Source: Vibrio sp. CK2-1
GTDB taxonomy: Bacteria; Pseudomonadota; Gammaproteobacteria; Enterobacterales; Vibrionaceae
DNA: 64,000 bases
Reading direction: 5' to 3'
Assembly (NCBI RefSeq): GCF_021726515.1
Contig: NZ_JAKKCJ010000003.1
Coordinates: 186,001-250,000 of the forward strand
Part shown: positions 1-9,910 of the stretch, in pieces
Position numbering within the stretch: position 1 is the first letter of the stretch
How the letters are laid out: each line of letters opens with the position of its first letter
Made by a program: the position numbers and the translations under genes
Notes under the pieces: generated by a model
What the model saw: only the letters and a program-made list of their open reading frames with translations
Databases searched by the model: none
What the model was told of the DNA's origin: nothing

Positions 1-957
1 ACTAAAGATAAAGCAGAGTCAAGCGAAGCATCGCCAGATAAACGCCATAAAGCAGCTTTAAGTGAAGAGTCTAATGACGCACTAAGTCCTGCGGTTCGTC
101 GTTTATTAGCGGAACACAACCTTGAAGCATCTGATGTGAAAGGTACTGGTGTTGGTGGTCGTATTACTCGTGAAGATGTTGATGCGCACCTTGCTAAGAA
201 ATCAGCCGCGCCAGCGAAAGAAGAGAAAGAAGCTCAAGTTGAAGCGTCTACCGCTGCTCGTACTGAAAAACGTGTACCAATGACTCGTTTACGTAAAACG
301 GTCGCAAATCGTCTGCTTGAAGCGAAAAATTCAACCGCGATGCTGACAACCTTTAACGAAGTGAACATGAAGCCAATTATGGATCTTCGTGCTCAATATA
401 AAGACCAGTTTGAGAAGCGTCATGATACGCGCTTAGGCTTTATGTCTTTCTATGTTAAAGCGGTAACAGAAGCGTTGAAGCGTTACCCTGAAGTGAATGC
501 TTCTATCGATGGCGATGATATCGTTTATCACAACTATTTTGATATCAGCATGGCGGTTTCTACGCCACGTGGCCTTGTTACTCCAGTACTAAAAGACTGT
601 GACACACTAGGTTTTGCTGATATTGAAAAAGGCATTAAAGAGCTTGCAATCAAAGGGCGTGATGGCAAATTGCAAGTTGAAGATTTAATGGGCGGTAACT
701 TCACTATCACAAATGGTGGTGTATTTGGCTCATTAATGTCGACACCAATCATCAACCCACCACAAGCGGCAATCTTGGGCATGCACAAAATCCAAGATCG
801 TCCAATGGCGGTAAACGGTAAAGTAGAAATTTTACCAATGATGTACCTTGCTCTGTCTTACGACCACCGTCTGATTGATGGCCGTGAATCTGTTGGATTC
901 TTAGTAACCATCAAAGAGTTACTGGAAGATCCAGCTCGCTTGTTACTTGATATCTAA
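1..957 (+). CDS. sucB: Dihydrolipoyl succinyltransferase (E2 of 2-oxoglutarate dehydrogenase), 3' part
   Basis: The reading frame is already open at base 1, so the N-terminal lipoyl domain lies outside the window. What remains is the end of a linker, a peripheral subunit-binding domain ([12 protein letters not shown] ... [13 protein letters not shown]) that docks E1/E3, an Ala/Glu/Lys-rich linker, and the acyltransferase domain ending with the catalytic [11 protein letters not shown] motif (His and Asp active-site residues). It transfers the succinyl group from lipoyl-lysine to CoA in the TCA cycle. sucC and sucD follow on the same strand, which is the usual suc operon order. The 5' end is truncated only by the window edge. 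Confidence 0.97.
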   Translation, partial: TKDKAESSEASPDKRHKAALSEESNDALSPAVRRLLAEHNLEASDVKGTGVGGRITREDVDAHLAKKSAAPAKEEKEAQVEASTAARTEKRVPMTRLRKTVANRLLEAKNSTAMLTTFNEVNMKPIMDLRAQYKDQFEKRHDTRLGFMSFYVKAVTEALKRYPEVNASIDGDDIVYHNYFDISMAVSTPRGLVTPVLKDCDTLGFADIEKGIKELAIKGRDGKLQVEDLMGGNFTITNGGVFGSLMSTPIINPPQAAILGMHKIQDRPMAVNGKVEILPMMYLALSYDHRLIDGRESVGFLVTIKELLEDPARLLLDI

Positions 958-981
958 TCGCGATATTGAAATGAGCAATAA

Positions 982-1013
982 ATTGGGTAGTTGTTGGTCT
1001 ATAGCTACCCAAT
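982..1013 (+). other. Intercistronic hairpin between sucB and sucC
   Basis: ATTGGGTAG (982-990) can pair with CTACCCAAT (1005-1013). It is followed by A-rich sequence rather than a T-run, so it looks more like an mRNA processing or stabilising stem than a strong terminator. It sits in the 159-bp gap between sucB and sucC. Confidence 0.45.
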
Positions 1014-1116
1014 CAAATAAAAAAGTACACCTACATAAATAATGGCATTCCCTTACTTACATTAAATGCCAATGGAAATAATAAATCCTCACGGATAATG
1101 AAATGGAAATAGCACA

Positions 1117-2283
1117 ATGAATTTGCATGAATATCAAGCTAAACAGCTGTTCGCTGAATTCGGATTGCCAGTACCGGAAGGTTACGCTTGCAATACTCCT
1201 CTTGAAGCTTATGAAGCCGCAGGTCGCATTAATACCGCGAAGAAAGTGGTGAAATGTCAGGTACATGCTGGTGGTCGCGGTAAAGCGGGCGGTGTGGAAC
1301 TGCACGACACCAAAGATGGTGTAAAAGAATTTGCTCAAAAGTGGCTAGGTAAAAACTTAGTGACTTATCAAACAGATGCTAACGGCCAACCAGTGACGAA
1401 AATCTTGGTGGAAGAAGCATCAGACATCGCCAATGAATTGTACCTAGGTGCAGTGGTTGACCGTGGTACACGTCGTATCGTGTTCATGGCATCAACGGAA
1501 GGCGGTGTTGAAATCGAAAAAGTGGCGGAAGAAACGCCAGAACTTATTCATAAAGCAGCGATCGATCCATTGGTTGGCCCTCAGGCATACCAAGGACGTG
1601 AACTTGCATTCAAACTTGGCCTTAAAGGCAATCAAATCAAACAGTTTACTCAGATCTTCATGGGTCTAGGTACTATGTTTGCACAATACGATTTAGCGTT
1701 ACTTGAAATTAATCCATTGGTTATTACAGGTTCAGGCGATCTATTGTGTCTAGACGGTAAAATTAACATCGATTCAAATGCGATGTACCGTCAACCAAAA
1801 TTGCGTGAAATGCACGATCCATCTCAAGAAGATGAGCGTGAAGCACATGCGGCACAATACGAACTTAACTATGTTGCTTTAGATGGTAATGTTGGTTGCA
1901 TGGTAAATGGTGCTGGCCTTGCGATGGGGACTATGGACATCGTTAACCTACACGGTGGTAAGCCTGCAAACTTCCTTGATGTAGGCGGCGGCGCAACTAA
2001 AGAACGTGTTGCTGAAGCATTTAAGATCATCTTGTCTGACACCAATGTAAAAGCGGTTCTAGTGAACATCTTTGGTGGTATCGTTCGTTGTGACATGATT
2101 GCAGAAGGTATCATTGGCGCAGTGAAAGAAGTCGGCGTTGAAGTACCAGTAGTGGTTCGTCTTGAAGGCACAAACGCAGAGCTTGGCCGTGAAGTATTGG
2201 CGAAATCTGGTTTAGATATCATTGCAGCAACATCTCTTAAAGATGCAGCAGTTCAAGTAGTTAAAGCGGCGGAGGGCAAATAA
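1117..2283 (+). CDS. sucC: Succinyl-CoA synthetase, beta subunit
   Basis: 388 aa, the normal length for bacterial SucC. It starts [20 protein letters not shown], the family's typical N-terminus. The N-terminal half is an ATP-grasp fold ([12 protein letters not shown] nucleotide-binding segment); the C-terminal half is the CoA-ligase-type domain with the glycine-rich [12 protein letters not shown] segment. With SucD it converts succinyl-CoA, ADP/GDP and Pi to succinate, ATP/GTP and CoA in the TCA cycle. The stop codon overlaps the sucD start by one base, which implies translational coupling. Confidence 0.98.
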   Translation: MNLHEYQAKQLFAEFGLPVPEGYACNTPLEAYEAAGRINTAKKVVKCQVHAGGRGKAGGVELHDTKDGVKEFAQKWLGKNLVTYQTDANGQPVTKILVEEASDIANELYLGAVVDRGTRRIVFMASTEGGVEIEKVAEETPELIHKAAIDPLVGPQAYQGRELAFKLGLKGNQIKQFTQIFMGLGTMFAQYDLALLEINPLVITGSGDLLCLDGKINIDSNAMYRQPKLREMHDPSQEDEREAHAAQYELNYVALDGNVGCMVNGAGLAMGTMDIVNLHGGKPANFLDVGGGATKERVAEAFKIILSDTNVKAVLVNIFGGIVRCDMIAEGIIGAVKEVGVEVPVVVRLEGTNAELGREVLAKSGLDIIAATSLKDAAVQVVKAAEGK

Positions 2284-3155
2284 TGTCAGTACTAATTAAT
2301 AAAGATACCAAAGTTATTTGCCAAGGTTTCACTGGCGGTCAAGGTACGTTCCACTCAGAGCAAGCGATTGCTTATGGAACACAAATGGTAGGTGGTGTAT
2401 CTCCAGGTAAAGGTGGTACTGAGCATCTAGGTCTTCCAGTATTTAATACCGTCCGCGAAGCAGTTGAAGCAACGGGCGCAACGGCAACGGTTATTTATGT
2501 ACCGGCTGCATTTTGTAAAGATGCAATTTTAGAAGCGATTGATGCTGGTATTGAACTGATTGTAACGATCACAGAAGGTATTCCTACGCTTGATATGCTT
2601 GACGTAAAAGTGAAGCTAGAAGAAACCGGCGTTCGCATGATTGGTCCTAACTGCCCAGGTGTGATTACTCCGGGTGAATGTAAGATTGGTATCATGCCAG
2701 GTCATATTCATAAGCCAGGTCGCGTAGGTATCGTTTCTCGTTCAGGTACACTAACGTACGAAGCGGTTAAGCAAACGACGGATGCTGGTTTTGGTCAATC
2801 GACTTGTGTTGGTATTGGTGGTGACCCAATTCCAGGCACTAACTTTATCGATGTATTGGAAATGTTCCAAAACGATCCAGCGACCGAAGCAATCGTAATG
2901 ATTGGTGAAATCGGTGGTACGGCAGAAGAAGAAGCAGCGGCTTATATTAAAGCGAATGTTACTAAGCCTGTCGTTTCTTACATTGCAGGTGTAACGGCTC
3001 CTCCGGGTAAACGTATGGGCCATGCTGGTGCGATTATTTCTGGTGGTAAAGGTACTGCTGAAGATAAATTTGCAGCACTTGAAGCTGCTGGTGTAAAAAC
3101 AACGAAGTCATTGGCAGAAATTGGCGATGCACTAAAAGAAGTGACAGGCTGGTAA
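2283..3155 (+). CDS. sucD: Succinyl-CoA synthetase, alpha subunit
   Basis: 290 aa, full length. It has an N-terminal CoA-binding Rossmann domain ([28 protein letters not shown]) and a ligase domain with the active-site [14 protein letters not shown] segment, whose histidine is phosphorylated in the catalytic cycle. It also carries [10 protein letters not shown], typical of the family. It begins in TAATG overlapping the sucC stop, with a strong GGAGGG ribosome-binding site inside the end of sucC. A strong terminator follows, so it closes the suc operon. Confidence 0.98.
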   Translation: MSVLINKDTKVICQGFTGGQGTFHSEQAIAYGTQMVGGVSPGKGGTEHLGLPVFNTVREAVEATGATATVIYVPAAFCKDAILEAIDAGIELIVTITEGIPTLDMLDVKVKLEETGVRMIGPNCPGVITPGECKIGIMPGHIHKPGRVGIVSRSGTLTYEAVKQTTDAGFGQSTCVGIGGDPIPGTNFIDVLEMFQNDPATEAIVMIGEIGGTAEEEAAAYIKANVTKPVVSYIAGVTAPPGKRMGHAGAIISGGKGTAEDKFAALEAAGVKTTKSLAEIGDALKEVTGW

Positions 3156-3182
3156 GCTTTCGTTATCTACTCTTTAGTATGA

Positions 3183-3208
3183 AAGGTCATCTTCGGGTGG
3201 CCTTTTTT
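3183..3208 (+). terminator. Rho-independent terminator of the suc operon
   Basis: A 9-bp stem AAGGTCATC/GGTGGCCTT (with G-T pairs) is closed by a TTCG tetraloop (3192-3195) and followed by a T-run. It lies 28 bases after the sucD stop. Confidence 0.9.
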
Positions 3209-3277
3209 ATTGGTTTTTTATATATAAATAGATACAGTGAACGAGACACCTTATTTCACTCATTGAAAGGAATAACT

Positions 3278-3655
3278 ATGTTTAGTCATATCATGCTTGG
3301 TGCTACGGATCTTGAAGCATCGAAAAAATTCTACGATGCCATATTAGGTACTCTGGGGTACGAGCCTGGGATCATTAAAGGTGATAGTTGTATTTATGCC
3401 ACATCAACGGGCGTCTTTATTATTAAGAAACCATTGAACGGTGAGGCTGCCAGCCATGGTAATGGTTCGACTTTCGGGTTTGCGATTGCAACGCCTGAAC
3501 TTGTACATGCATGGCATGATGCTGGTGTAGCGAATGGTGGAATTACCTGTGAAGATCCTCCGGGTGAGCGAAATGGAATGGCAGGTCGTTTGTATCTGGC
3601 TTATTTGCGCGATCCGGCGGGCAATAAACTATGCGGTACACACCGTTTAGCTTAA
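3278..3655 (+). CDS. VOC (glyoxalase/bleomycin-resistance fold) family protein
   Basis: 125 aa from the ATG at 3278, which has GAAAGG upstream. An in-frame ATG at 3179 would run through the suc terminator and was not used. It is a single vicinal-oxygen-chelate-like domain: MFSHIMLGATDLEASKKFYD at the start and YLAYLRDPAGNKLCGTHR at the end, the paired beta-alpha-beta pattern of the fold. Specific function is unknown; such proteins include glyoxalase-like lyases and resistance proteins. It is monocistronic, with terminators on both sides. Confidence 0.8.
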   Translation: MFSHIMLGATDLEASKKFYDAILGTLGYEPGIIKGDSCIYATSTGVFIIKKPLNGEAASHGNGSTFGFAIATPELVHAWHDAGVANGGITCEDPPGERNGMAGRLYLAYLRDPAGNKLCGTHRLA

Positions 3656-3668
3656 TAGTAATAAATTA

Positions 3669-3694
3669 AAGCCGGATGAAGTAACATCCGGCTT
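3669..3694. terminator. Bidirectional hairpin between the VOC gene and the amylase gene
   Basis: A 10-bp perfect stem AAGCCGGATG/CATCCGGCTT. Read on the minus strand it is followed by a T-rich stretch, so it should end the convergent amylase transcript as well as the VOC transcript. Confidence 0.75.
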
Positions 3695-3715
3695 GATTCT
3701 AGAATGGTATTTTAG

Positions 3716-5719
3716 CTACTTACATTTGGATAGCATTATTTTTTCAGGACTTCCTGAGTCAGAAAATTGTAGACTCCAAACATATTTCCCTGAGCTAGGG
3801 ATTAGCGCCGCGGTATCTTTACCATAGCCACCATATTTTAATTGGTTTGTTTTACCCGCGCTGACTTCCAGAGTGGCAGAAGTAAACTGAGGCTTCCAAT
3901 CTTTGCTGGCATATTGCATTCGATAGCTACCAGCTTGTTCGTCTACGATCGCTTGATAAACACCTTTTCCTTTATAGTGGAATTGTCGAGCCGCCACATG
4001 TTTCCAACCCGAATCGGTAAAATCACCGACAACATAGAGAGGTTTGTCGATAGGACCAGTTTCGTCTAACGTCGGATTATCACATTGCGCCAAAAAACCG
4101 TTACCCGATAGCGATACTTGTGCTTTTTTGACGACTAATTTAGTTGGTTGCTGGATGGATAAAAACTTCGCCGAAAATGGTAATAGCGTTATTTGGTAGT
4201 CACCTTGAATAGGATCAATTTTATCATTCGTCCTCATGTCTACGAGTGTTCCTGATGAACCAATCTGTTCGGATTTTAGTCTGATAGTCTGCGGTTTGTT
4301 AGAGGTACTTAGCACAAAAATCATCGATTGATTCTGATAGCTTTTATGATCGATATACACATCTTGAGTCGCTAGTATCGATAGACGCTCACCTTGCGAT
4401 AGCACTGGGTTAGCTGCGCGTAAGGCCATAAGTTGGCTGACTTGTTGTTTTAGTTGCGTTTGCTGAGTGGTTAAATTGGCAGTTAAGCCTTCAATTTTGG
4501 CACTAGAACGAGCCACATGATCATCGCACCAACCTTGAGCGGCACAAATATCATTGGGAACCTTATCTGAAAAATGAGCGACTTCATCACCAATCTCATC
4601 GCCATAATATAATGTGATCGGTCCTGTATAGGCGGTCATAAAACTTATGGCGGCTAAATGTCGTTGCCAGTAGCTCTCATCTTTAGGTTGAGCGATATAG
4701 CCACGCTGCAATAAATCACCAAATCGTACTAAGTCGTGATTTCCTAACATTAAATTTGGGCGTGCGTGTTTAGGGTAAAGAGCATGTAAGTCCATTCCTT
4801 GAGCAAGCCAATTACCACCTTTCTCACCAATACCATTTTCATTGACTGCAAAGGTTTCTACTAAGCGATACCGCATTGGAAAATCAAATGCAGAACATAA
4901 TACAGGTTGCTCATTTGAGCCATAACCGTGCTCTGTGATGTAGTTTTGGTTGTTCCAAATTTCGGCCACCATGTAACCTAGAGGGTGTACTTGTTGCCCT
5001 TGTTGGTTTTTATACATGACGCTTTTAGAAGCTTGCTGCACTGTATTTTTTAATTTGATCCAATCTTGTGTCGGGACCTGATAAGCTTGATCTAAACGCC
5101 AGCCATCTATTTTTAATTCTTTTATCCAATAGCTCACGACTTCTTGATAAAACGGCAAACTTTGAGGGTAGGATACTGGATTGTTAGGACCATGCGGTGT
5201 TAGTCCACTTGGCGAAGGTACAATGTTCGATTTATGGTGGCCAAATACACCATCAAAAAACACATATAACCCTCGTTTATGAGCTTCTTCTACTAAGGAT
5301 TTAGCTTGCTCTAACGTGCCAAATTTAGGATCTATTTTGAAGTAGTCGCTGGCGAAATAGCCGGTAGCATCTAACTTATCATCCCAATGCGATTGACCTT
5401 CAATAGGAGTAGAAGCAAAAATTGGAGTCAGCCAGATCGCATTGACTCCGAGCGATTGAATATAATCTAAAGAATTGATAATACCTTGCAGGTCACCATT
5501 ATGATGACTTGTACCGTAACCATCCCCATAGTTTGCTTTATTATCACCATCTACAAAGCTTTCCACCATAATTTGATAAGTACGTAGTTCATTGCTTTGA
5601 GCAGCAGAGGGGAACTGGCAAGCGTCGGATGGTATTGCTGGAGATGATTGAGCTTGGCTAGCAAATAAACTTAGCGATAATACGCCAGTAGTAAGAAGAG
5701 AGTAGGTTGGTTTTATCAT
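3716..5719 (-). CDS. Secreted alpha-amylase (glycoside hydrolase family 13)
   Basis: 667 aa with a Sec signal peptide (hydrophobic residues 7-25, cleavage near SQAQSSP). It has a GH13 (beta/alpha)8 barrel with all three catalytic carboxylates visible: Asp210 in DGWRLDQAY, Glu253 in VAEIWN, and the NHD motif at 327-329 in MLGNHDLVRF. Conserved region I is DGVFGHH near 156-162. After the barrel come a beta-domain and a C-terminal domain with paired cysteines and aromatic residues (about 545-667), possibly starch-binding. It should hydrolyse alpha-1,4-glucans outside the cytoplasm. It is monocistronic and lies between terminators. The substrate range (starch versus cyclodextrin) cannot be told from the sequence. 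Confidence 0.9.
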   Translation of the reverse strand: MIKPTYSLLTTGVLSLSLFASQAQSSPAIPSDACQFPSAAQSNELRTYQIMVESFVDGDNKANYGDGYGTSHHNGDLQGIINSLDYIQSLGVNAIWLTPIFASTPIEGQSHWDDKLDATGYFASDYFKIDPKFGTLEQAKSLVEEAHKRGLYVFFDGVFGHHKSNIVPSPSGLTPHGPNNPVSYPQSLPFYQEVVSYWIKELKIDGWRLDQAYQVPTQDWIKLKNTVQQASKSVMYKNQQGQQVHPLGYMVAEIWNNQNYITEHGYGSNEQPVLCSAFDFPMRYRLVETFAVNENGIGEKGGNWLAQGMDLHALYPKHARPNLMLGNHDLVRFGDLLQRGYIAQPKDESYWQRHLAAISFMTAYTGPITLYYGDEIGDEVAHFSDKVPNDICAAQGWCDDHVARSSAKIEGLTANLTTQQTQLKQQVSQLMALRAANPVLSQGERLSILATQDVYIDHKSYQNQSMIFVLSTSNKPQTIRLKSEQIGSSGTLVDMRTNDKIDPIQGDYQITLLPFSAKFLSIQQPTKLVVKKAQVSLSGNGFLAQCDNPTLDETGPIDKPLYVVGDFTDSGWKHVAARQFHYKGKGVYQAIVDEQAGSYRMQYASKDWKPQFTSATLEVSAGKTNQLKYGGYGKDTAALIPSSGKYVWSLQFSDSGSPEKIMLSKCK

Positions 5720-5866
5720 GATGATCTCTTGTTGTTATTGTAGGATGAGATCATTATCGAATGGCTCAGGGTAATAGAAACCCTCCTTTGAGCTCATTTT
5801 TTGGGCGTAGCCCTGAGGGCTGAGAGATGGGGATCACACTAGGTACTGTATGGGGTGAAAAGGAAG

Positions 5867-5905
5867 AAAACCAAGAGTGAGATAGAGACTAAACTCTTGG
5901 TTTTT
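5867..5905. terminator. Bidirectional terminator downstream of znuB
   Basis: Perfect 12-bp stem AAAACCAAGAGT (5867-5878)/ACTCTTGGTTTT (5893-5904). It is oriented to end the minus-strand znuCB transcript and sits upstream of the amylase gene. The rest of 5720-5866 must contain the amylase promoter; I see no convincing operator in it. Confidence 0.8.
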
Positions 5906-5927
5906 TAGAGTGTTAACTTTGAGCGAC

Positions 5928-6713
5928 TTAGCTGTTATGAGGTTTCAATTGGCTAAGCATAAACATCGCGGTTGCTGAAATAACCACAGAAGGGCCGGCT
6001 GGTGTATCGTAAAACCAAGAAAGTGATAAGCCGCATAGTACCGCTACCATGCCAATGCAAGAGGCTCCAATTGCCATTTGCTCGGGTGTATTTGAAAAGC
6101 GTCTTGCGGTAGCTGCCGGGATAATTAATAGCGAAGTAATAATTAATGCTCCAACAAACTTCATTCCCACCGCAATCACAAGTCCAACTAATAACATCAG
6201 CACGACACGCATTAACGGGACATTAATGCCTTCTACACTCGCGAGCTCTTCACTTATTGAAGTGGAAAGTAAAGCGCGCCAAAAGAACACCAATAATGCC
6301 ATGATGACGGCACCGCCGAGATAAACAAAGGTGAGATCAGATGGGCTTATCGCTAATAAGTCACCAAACAAATAGCTCATTAAATCAACACGCACATTAT
6401 CTAAGAAGCTCACAGCCACTAAGCCTAAAGACAAAGCACTATGGGCGAGAATGCCGAGTAAGGTATCGGTTGCAATAACCTTTTGTTCTTGAAGCGCAGC
6501 AAGTAATACCGCTAACCCAAGGCAACATACCACTAAAGCTAAATATAAATTGATGTCCAATAAAAAACCGAGCGCTAAACCAAGCAGTGAAGCGTGGGCT
6601 AAGGTGTCACCAAAGTAAGCCATTTTTCGCCATACCACTAGTGAGCCAAGTGGCCCAGAAATAATTGCGATACCTAGTCCGGCTAAAATAGAAGGTAATA
6701 AAATATCAAGCAT
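5928..6713 (-). CDS. znuB: Zinc ABC transporter permease
   Basis: 261 aa, entirely hydrophobic with about eight membrane segments and the ABC-3 family pattern (GDTLAHASLLGLALGF early, then FVGALIITSLLIIPAATAR). It forms the inner-membrane channel of ZnuABC high-affinity zinc uptake. Its start is three bases past the znuC stop, so the two genes are co-transcribed and probably coupled. The cluster is controlled by the Zur box at 7543-7563. Confidence 0.95.
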   Translation of the reverse strand: MLDILLPSILAGLGIAIISGPLGSLVVWRKMAYFGDTLAHASLLGLALGFLLDINLYLALVVCCLGLAVLLAALQEQKVIATDTLLGILAHSALSLGLVAVSFLDNVRVDLMSYLFGDLLAISPSDLTFVYLGGAVIMALLVFFWRALLSTSISEELASVEGINVPLMRVVLMLLVGLVIAVGMKFVGALIITSLLIIPAATARRFSNTPEQMAIGASCIGMVAVLCGLSLSWFYDTPAGPSVVISATAMFMLSQLKPHNS

Positions 6714-6716
6714 GGG

Positions 6717-7520
6717 TTAGTGTCCACGTTTTTGCTGGTGAGTTGAAGTATGAGCACAGTTAGTATGTGAGCAAGCTTCTGGTTCACCTTCGATAGCGTC
6801 ACCAGCGAGATCGTGATGATGTCGATGGTTATGATGGTAAAAAGCTAATGTATCTTTGGCGGTTTGGCCAAACATAGCGATATAAGAAGGGTGCTGGGTA
6901 ATGGCTTCTGGCGCACCGGAACAGCAAATATGGTGATGTAAACAAATGACTTCGTCGGTTTGAGCCATAACGAGATGCAAATCATGAGATACCATCAAGA
7001 CGGCGCAGCGAAAGCGTTGTCTTAATGAGTTAATTAAAGTGTATAAATCAATTTGTCCTTGAACATCCACACCTTGAGCTGGCTCATCAAGAACCAATAA
7101 ATCAGGGCGCTGGAGCAATGCACGAGCAAGCAGTACTCGCTGGTTTTCCCCACCAGATAGCTTATGCATATCATTTTTATATAAACTTTCAGCACCGACT
7201 AAACGTAAAGCTTCCATACGTTCATTTGCACTATAGCGTCCTGCAAGCTTGAGGAAACGGTCGACGGTCAAAGGCAAGCTGTCATTTAAGCGCAACTTTT
7301 GCGGGACATAGCCAATGCGTAATTTATTTTTTTTGGTAATGGTACCGGAAGTCGATTTAATTAACCCGAGCATAATTTTAACGAGTGTAGATTTTCCTGC
7401 ACCATTAGGACCAATGATTGTGGTGATTTCACCTTTATTTATGGTCAGGCTAATATTATCGAGCACCGACTTATCGTTGAACTTAACAGTGATGTTGTCG
7501 AGACGAATTAATTCAGACAT
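6717..7520 (-). CDS. znuC: Zinc ABC transporter ATPase
   Basis: 267 aa ABC ATPase with Walker A GPNGAGKST (about residues 37-45), signature LSGGENQRVLLARAL, Walker B LLVLDEPAQGVD and the H-loop VSHDLH. It powers zinc import through ZnuB. The C-terminus (about 230-267) is unusually rich in His and Cys (FYHHNHRHHHDL, CSHTNCAHTSTH), as is common for ZnuC and plausible as a metal-sensing or metal-holding tail. It is first in the znuCB operon, divergent from znuA. Confidence 0.96.
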   Translation of the reverse strand: MSELIRLDNITVKFNDKSVLDNISLTINKGEITTIIGPNGAGKSTLVKIMLGLIKSTSGTITKKNKLRIGYVPQKLRLNDSLPLTVDRFLKLAGRYSANERMEALRLVGAESLYKNDMHKLSGGENQRVLLARALLQRPDLLVLDEPAQGVDVQGQIDLYTLINSLRQRFRCAVLMVSHDLHLVMAQTDEVICLHHHICCSGAPEAITQHPSYIAMFGQTAKDTLAFYHHNHRHHHDLAGDAIEGEPEACSHTNCAHTSTHQQKRGH

Positions 7521-7542
7521 TGTTAACCAGCTTGATGATGTG

Positions 7543-7563
7543 TAATGTTATATAGTAACATTA
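7543..7563. promoter_or_regulatory. Zur operator (zinc uptake regulator box)
   Basis: A 21-bp near-perfect palindrome with arms TAATGTTA and TAACATTA around TATAG. It matches the known gammaproteobacterial Zur pattern (ATGTTATA..TATAACAT). It lies between divergent znuC and znuA, so one box can repress both operons when zinc is plentiful. Confidence 0.88.
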
Positions 7564-7649
7564 TGTAAAATGATTACCATAACTATCAATTGCTACTATG
7601 AATCGCCATAACGATAGCCATTGATAAAACATTCTATTTGGAGAAACGA

Positions 7650-8594
7650 ATGCAACGCATTTTATCACAAGCATGGATCGCGGTTGTAATGATATTTGGT
7701 TTTGTCTCACATGCTGCTTGGTCAAAGAGTGAAGAACAACCAATATCAGTACTGACATCTATTAAGCCATTACAATTAATAACTCAAGAGCTAACGAAAG
7801 GGGTGACGGATACCGAGGTATTGCTTGCCAATAATACTTCCCCTCATGACTATGCGTTAAAACCTTCTGATGTACGTAAATTAAAATCAGTCGATTTATT
7901 TGTGTGGATTGGACCGGGTTTAGAATCGTTTTTGGAAGGCGTGCTGGAGGGGAGTAACAATACTCTGCAACTGGATCAGTCTGAGCAAATAGATAAAATC
8001 GTTTATGACCAGCATGATGAACACGGCCATGAAGAGCACGATCATGAAGCACATGATGATGGACATCACCATCATGGTAACTACAATCCTCACTTGTGGT
8101 TAGGCCCTGTTCAAGCTCAGCAAATGGCAAAAGTGATTTCAGATAAGCTCATTGCTCTTGACCCGAGTCATAGTGAGCAGTATGCGCAAAACTATGCAGA
8201 ATTCACTCAACATTTAGATACCACCATTGCGGAAGTGAAGCAAAAAATAGCGCCCGTTCAAAAGCATGGTTATTATGTTTTCCATGATGCCTACAGCTAC
8301 TATGAAAATTACTTTGGTTTAAACCACTTAGGTGCTTTTACGGTTTCTCCTGATCGCCGACCTGGAGCAAAAAGCTTAATTGCGATCAGAAACGCTCTTC
8401 AGACAAATGAGGTCTATTGTGTGTTTGCTGAACCTCAATTTACGCCTGCGGTAATTGACTCTGTAACTCGTGGAACGGATGTTAATCATGGAGTGTTGGA
8501 TCCACTGGCAACTGAATATGAAGCAAAGCCTGGCGCTTATTTCCAATACTTACAGGATCTCGGAACCAGCTTTAGCCAGTGCCTTACCCGTTAA
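7650..8594 (+). CDS. znuA: Periplasmic zinc-binding protein of ZnuABC
   Basis: 314 aa from the ATG at 7650, which has TTGGAGAA just upstream; a TTG at 7638 is in frame but overlaps that ribosome-binding site. Signal peptide about residues 1-24. Cluster 9 solute-binding protein with zinc ligands at His66 (SPHDYALKPSD) and His148 (NPHLW), and a His/Asp/Glu-rich loop at 122-142 typical of zinc-specific members. It captures zinc in the periplasm for ZnuBC. It is divergent from znuCB across the Zur box, and the endopeptidase gene follows after 9 bases. Confidence 0.96.
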   Translation: MQRILSQAWIAVVMIFGFVSHAAWSKSEEQPISVLTSIKPLQLITQELTKGVTDTEVLLANNTSPHDYALKPSDVRKLKSVDLFVWIGPGLESFLEGVLEGSNNTLQLDQSEQIDKIVYDQHDEHGHEEHDHEAHDDGHHHHGNYNPHLWLGPVQAQQMAKVISDKLIALDPSHSEQYAQNYAEFTQHLDTTIAEVKQKIAPVQKHGYYVFHDAYSYYENYFGLNHLGAFTVSPDRRPGAKSLIAIRNALQTNEVYCVFAEPQFTPAVIDSVTRGTDVNHGVLDPLATEYEAKPGAYFQYLQDLGTSFSQCLTR

Positions 8595-8603
8595 GGAATA
8601 TTT

Positions 8604-9896
8604 TTGTATAACAAGTACCAAAAGATAGGTAATAAAAAGCAGCTTCGTCTATGGGCGTGGCTGCTTTTGCTATTGCTGCCCGTAGTAGCTGTACTTAGTT
8701 ATTATTTTATCTTCTCAACTAGCCACTCTCCGCTATTCAAGTCCTCACCATTTTCATTCAATCATGCAGAAAGTGTTTTTTCAGAAGCGGTATTAGAAAG
8801 AAATGATCCTAGTCTGACGCTAGAAAAAGATGTTATCGACCAGCAGCAAACACAACGTAGCTATAGCCACAAAGTTCAGTCTGGTGAAACTCTTGCGGAT
8901 ATTTTTAAGCTTTACGGTTTAAGTCATGATGATTTACTGGCGATGATTAAGCTGCGCCCTCAAGCGATTACTTTGCTCAACGGTCAGGTAGTTGAGTGGA
9001 TGCAGGATGATTCAGGTCGTTTACTCTCGGTGCAGATCCACCGAAGTCCTCGTTTAAGTAGTGTATATACCAAAGTAAATAACCAATTCTTATTTAGACC
9101 TTTAGTCACTTCTGCTGAAAGACGATCGGTAGTTAAAGTTGGGATTGTTGGGCGTAATTTTTATCAAAGCGCACGGGCTATTGGTTTAACTCAAGAGCAT
9201 ATTCAAACCATCGCGACGGCGCTGTATTGGCAGGTTGATGTGACTTCTCCCATTACGATAGGAGATAAGTTTTCCGTTGAATTAGAACAGAGTGTTATTG
9301 GCGAGCAAAGTGTTGGAGCCAGTAAGGTGATGGCCATTTGGTATCAGCATCGAGGAAAAGATGTTCAAGTCGTGCGTTTTAAGGATGAACATTTTTATTA
9401 TCCCGATGGTATAAGTGTTGAGAAAACGCTGGATAGACTACCTTTACGGCGTGCTTATCCGGTGAGCTCAGAGTTTAATCCTCACCGCTTAAATCCTGTC
9501 ACTCATCAATATGCGCCGCACTATGGCACTGATCTAGAGACGCCAATTGGCACTCCGGTATATGCAACAGGAGAAGGTATTGTTAAAAAAGTCGGGCAGC
9601 ATCCGCTAGCCGGTAAATATATTGTGATCAGTAATGGCCGGGTTTACAGCACACACTTTTTCCACTTGAGCCAAGCGCTTGTCAAAGTGGGGGATAAGGT
9701 GAAAAAAGGTCAAAAAATCGCATTAACGGGCAATACTGGACGCTCTACTGGGCCGCATTTACATTATGAACTACGCCAAAATGGCCAACCACTTGATGCA
9801 ATGTTAGCGCCACTGCCTAGACAAAAGAGTATATCACCAGAGCTGCGCGCTGAGTTTACTGAGCAAGTGAAAGATCGGATGTCACAATTGCACTAG
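8604..9896 (+). CDS. shyB: Peptidoglycan DD-endopeptidase, M23 family, MepM/ShyB-type
   Basis: 430 aa starting at TTG with TAAGGA upstream. Domains: N-terminal membrane anchor (about 14-35), OapA/LysM-like segment (about 85-145, QSGETLADIFKLYGL), linker domain, and M23 metallopeptidase with zinc ligands His306/Asp310 (HYGTD) and His385/His387 (HLHYE). It cleaves peptide crosslinks to permit wall growth. It lies only 9 bases after znuA, so it is expected to be induced with it at low zinc. In Vibrio cholerae a Zur-regulated M23 endopeptidase is called ShyB, and E. coli mepM also neighbours znuA. The name rests on context plus domain order; another Shy paralogue is possible. Confidence 0.8.
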   Translation: MYNKYQKIGNKKQLRLWAWLLLLLLPVVAVLSYYFIFSTSHSPLFKSSPFSFNHAESVFSEAVLERNDPSLTLEKDVIDQQQTQRSYSHKVQSGETLADIFKLYGLSHDDLLAMIKLRPQAITLLNGQVVEWMQDDSGRLLSVQIHRSPRLSSVYTKVNNQFLFRPLVTSAERRSVVKVGIVGRNFYQSARAIGLTQEHIQTIATALYWQVDVTSPITIGDKFSVELEQSVIGEQSVGASKVMAIWYQHRGKDVQVVRFKDEHFYYPDGISVEKTLDRLPLRRAYPVSSEFNPHRLNPVTHQYAPHYGTDLETPIGTPVYATGEGIVKKVGQHPLAGKYIVISNGRVYSTHFFHLSQALVKVGDKVKKGQKIALTGNTGRSTGPHLHYELRQNGQPLDAMLAPLPRQKSISPELRAEFTEQVKDRMSQLH

Positions 9897-9910
9897 TTAC
9901 TTGATTACAC

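Noticed and set aside
1869..2222. Long antisense frames inside sucC, sucD, znuC, fadD, tig and other genes
   Set aside because: They are shadows of strongly coding sequence on the other strand, without ribosome-binding sites or recognisable domains.
5720..5866. MalT-box-like sequences (GGATGAG near 5743, GGGGATCA near 5829) upstream of the amylase gene
   Set aside because: Only partial matches, with no proper spacing or paired boxes. Maltose control is plausible but not shown.
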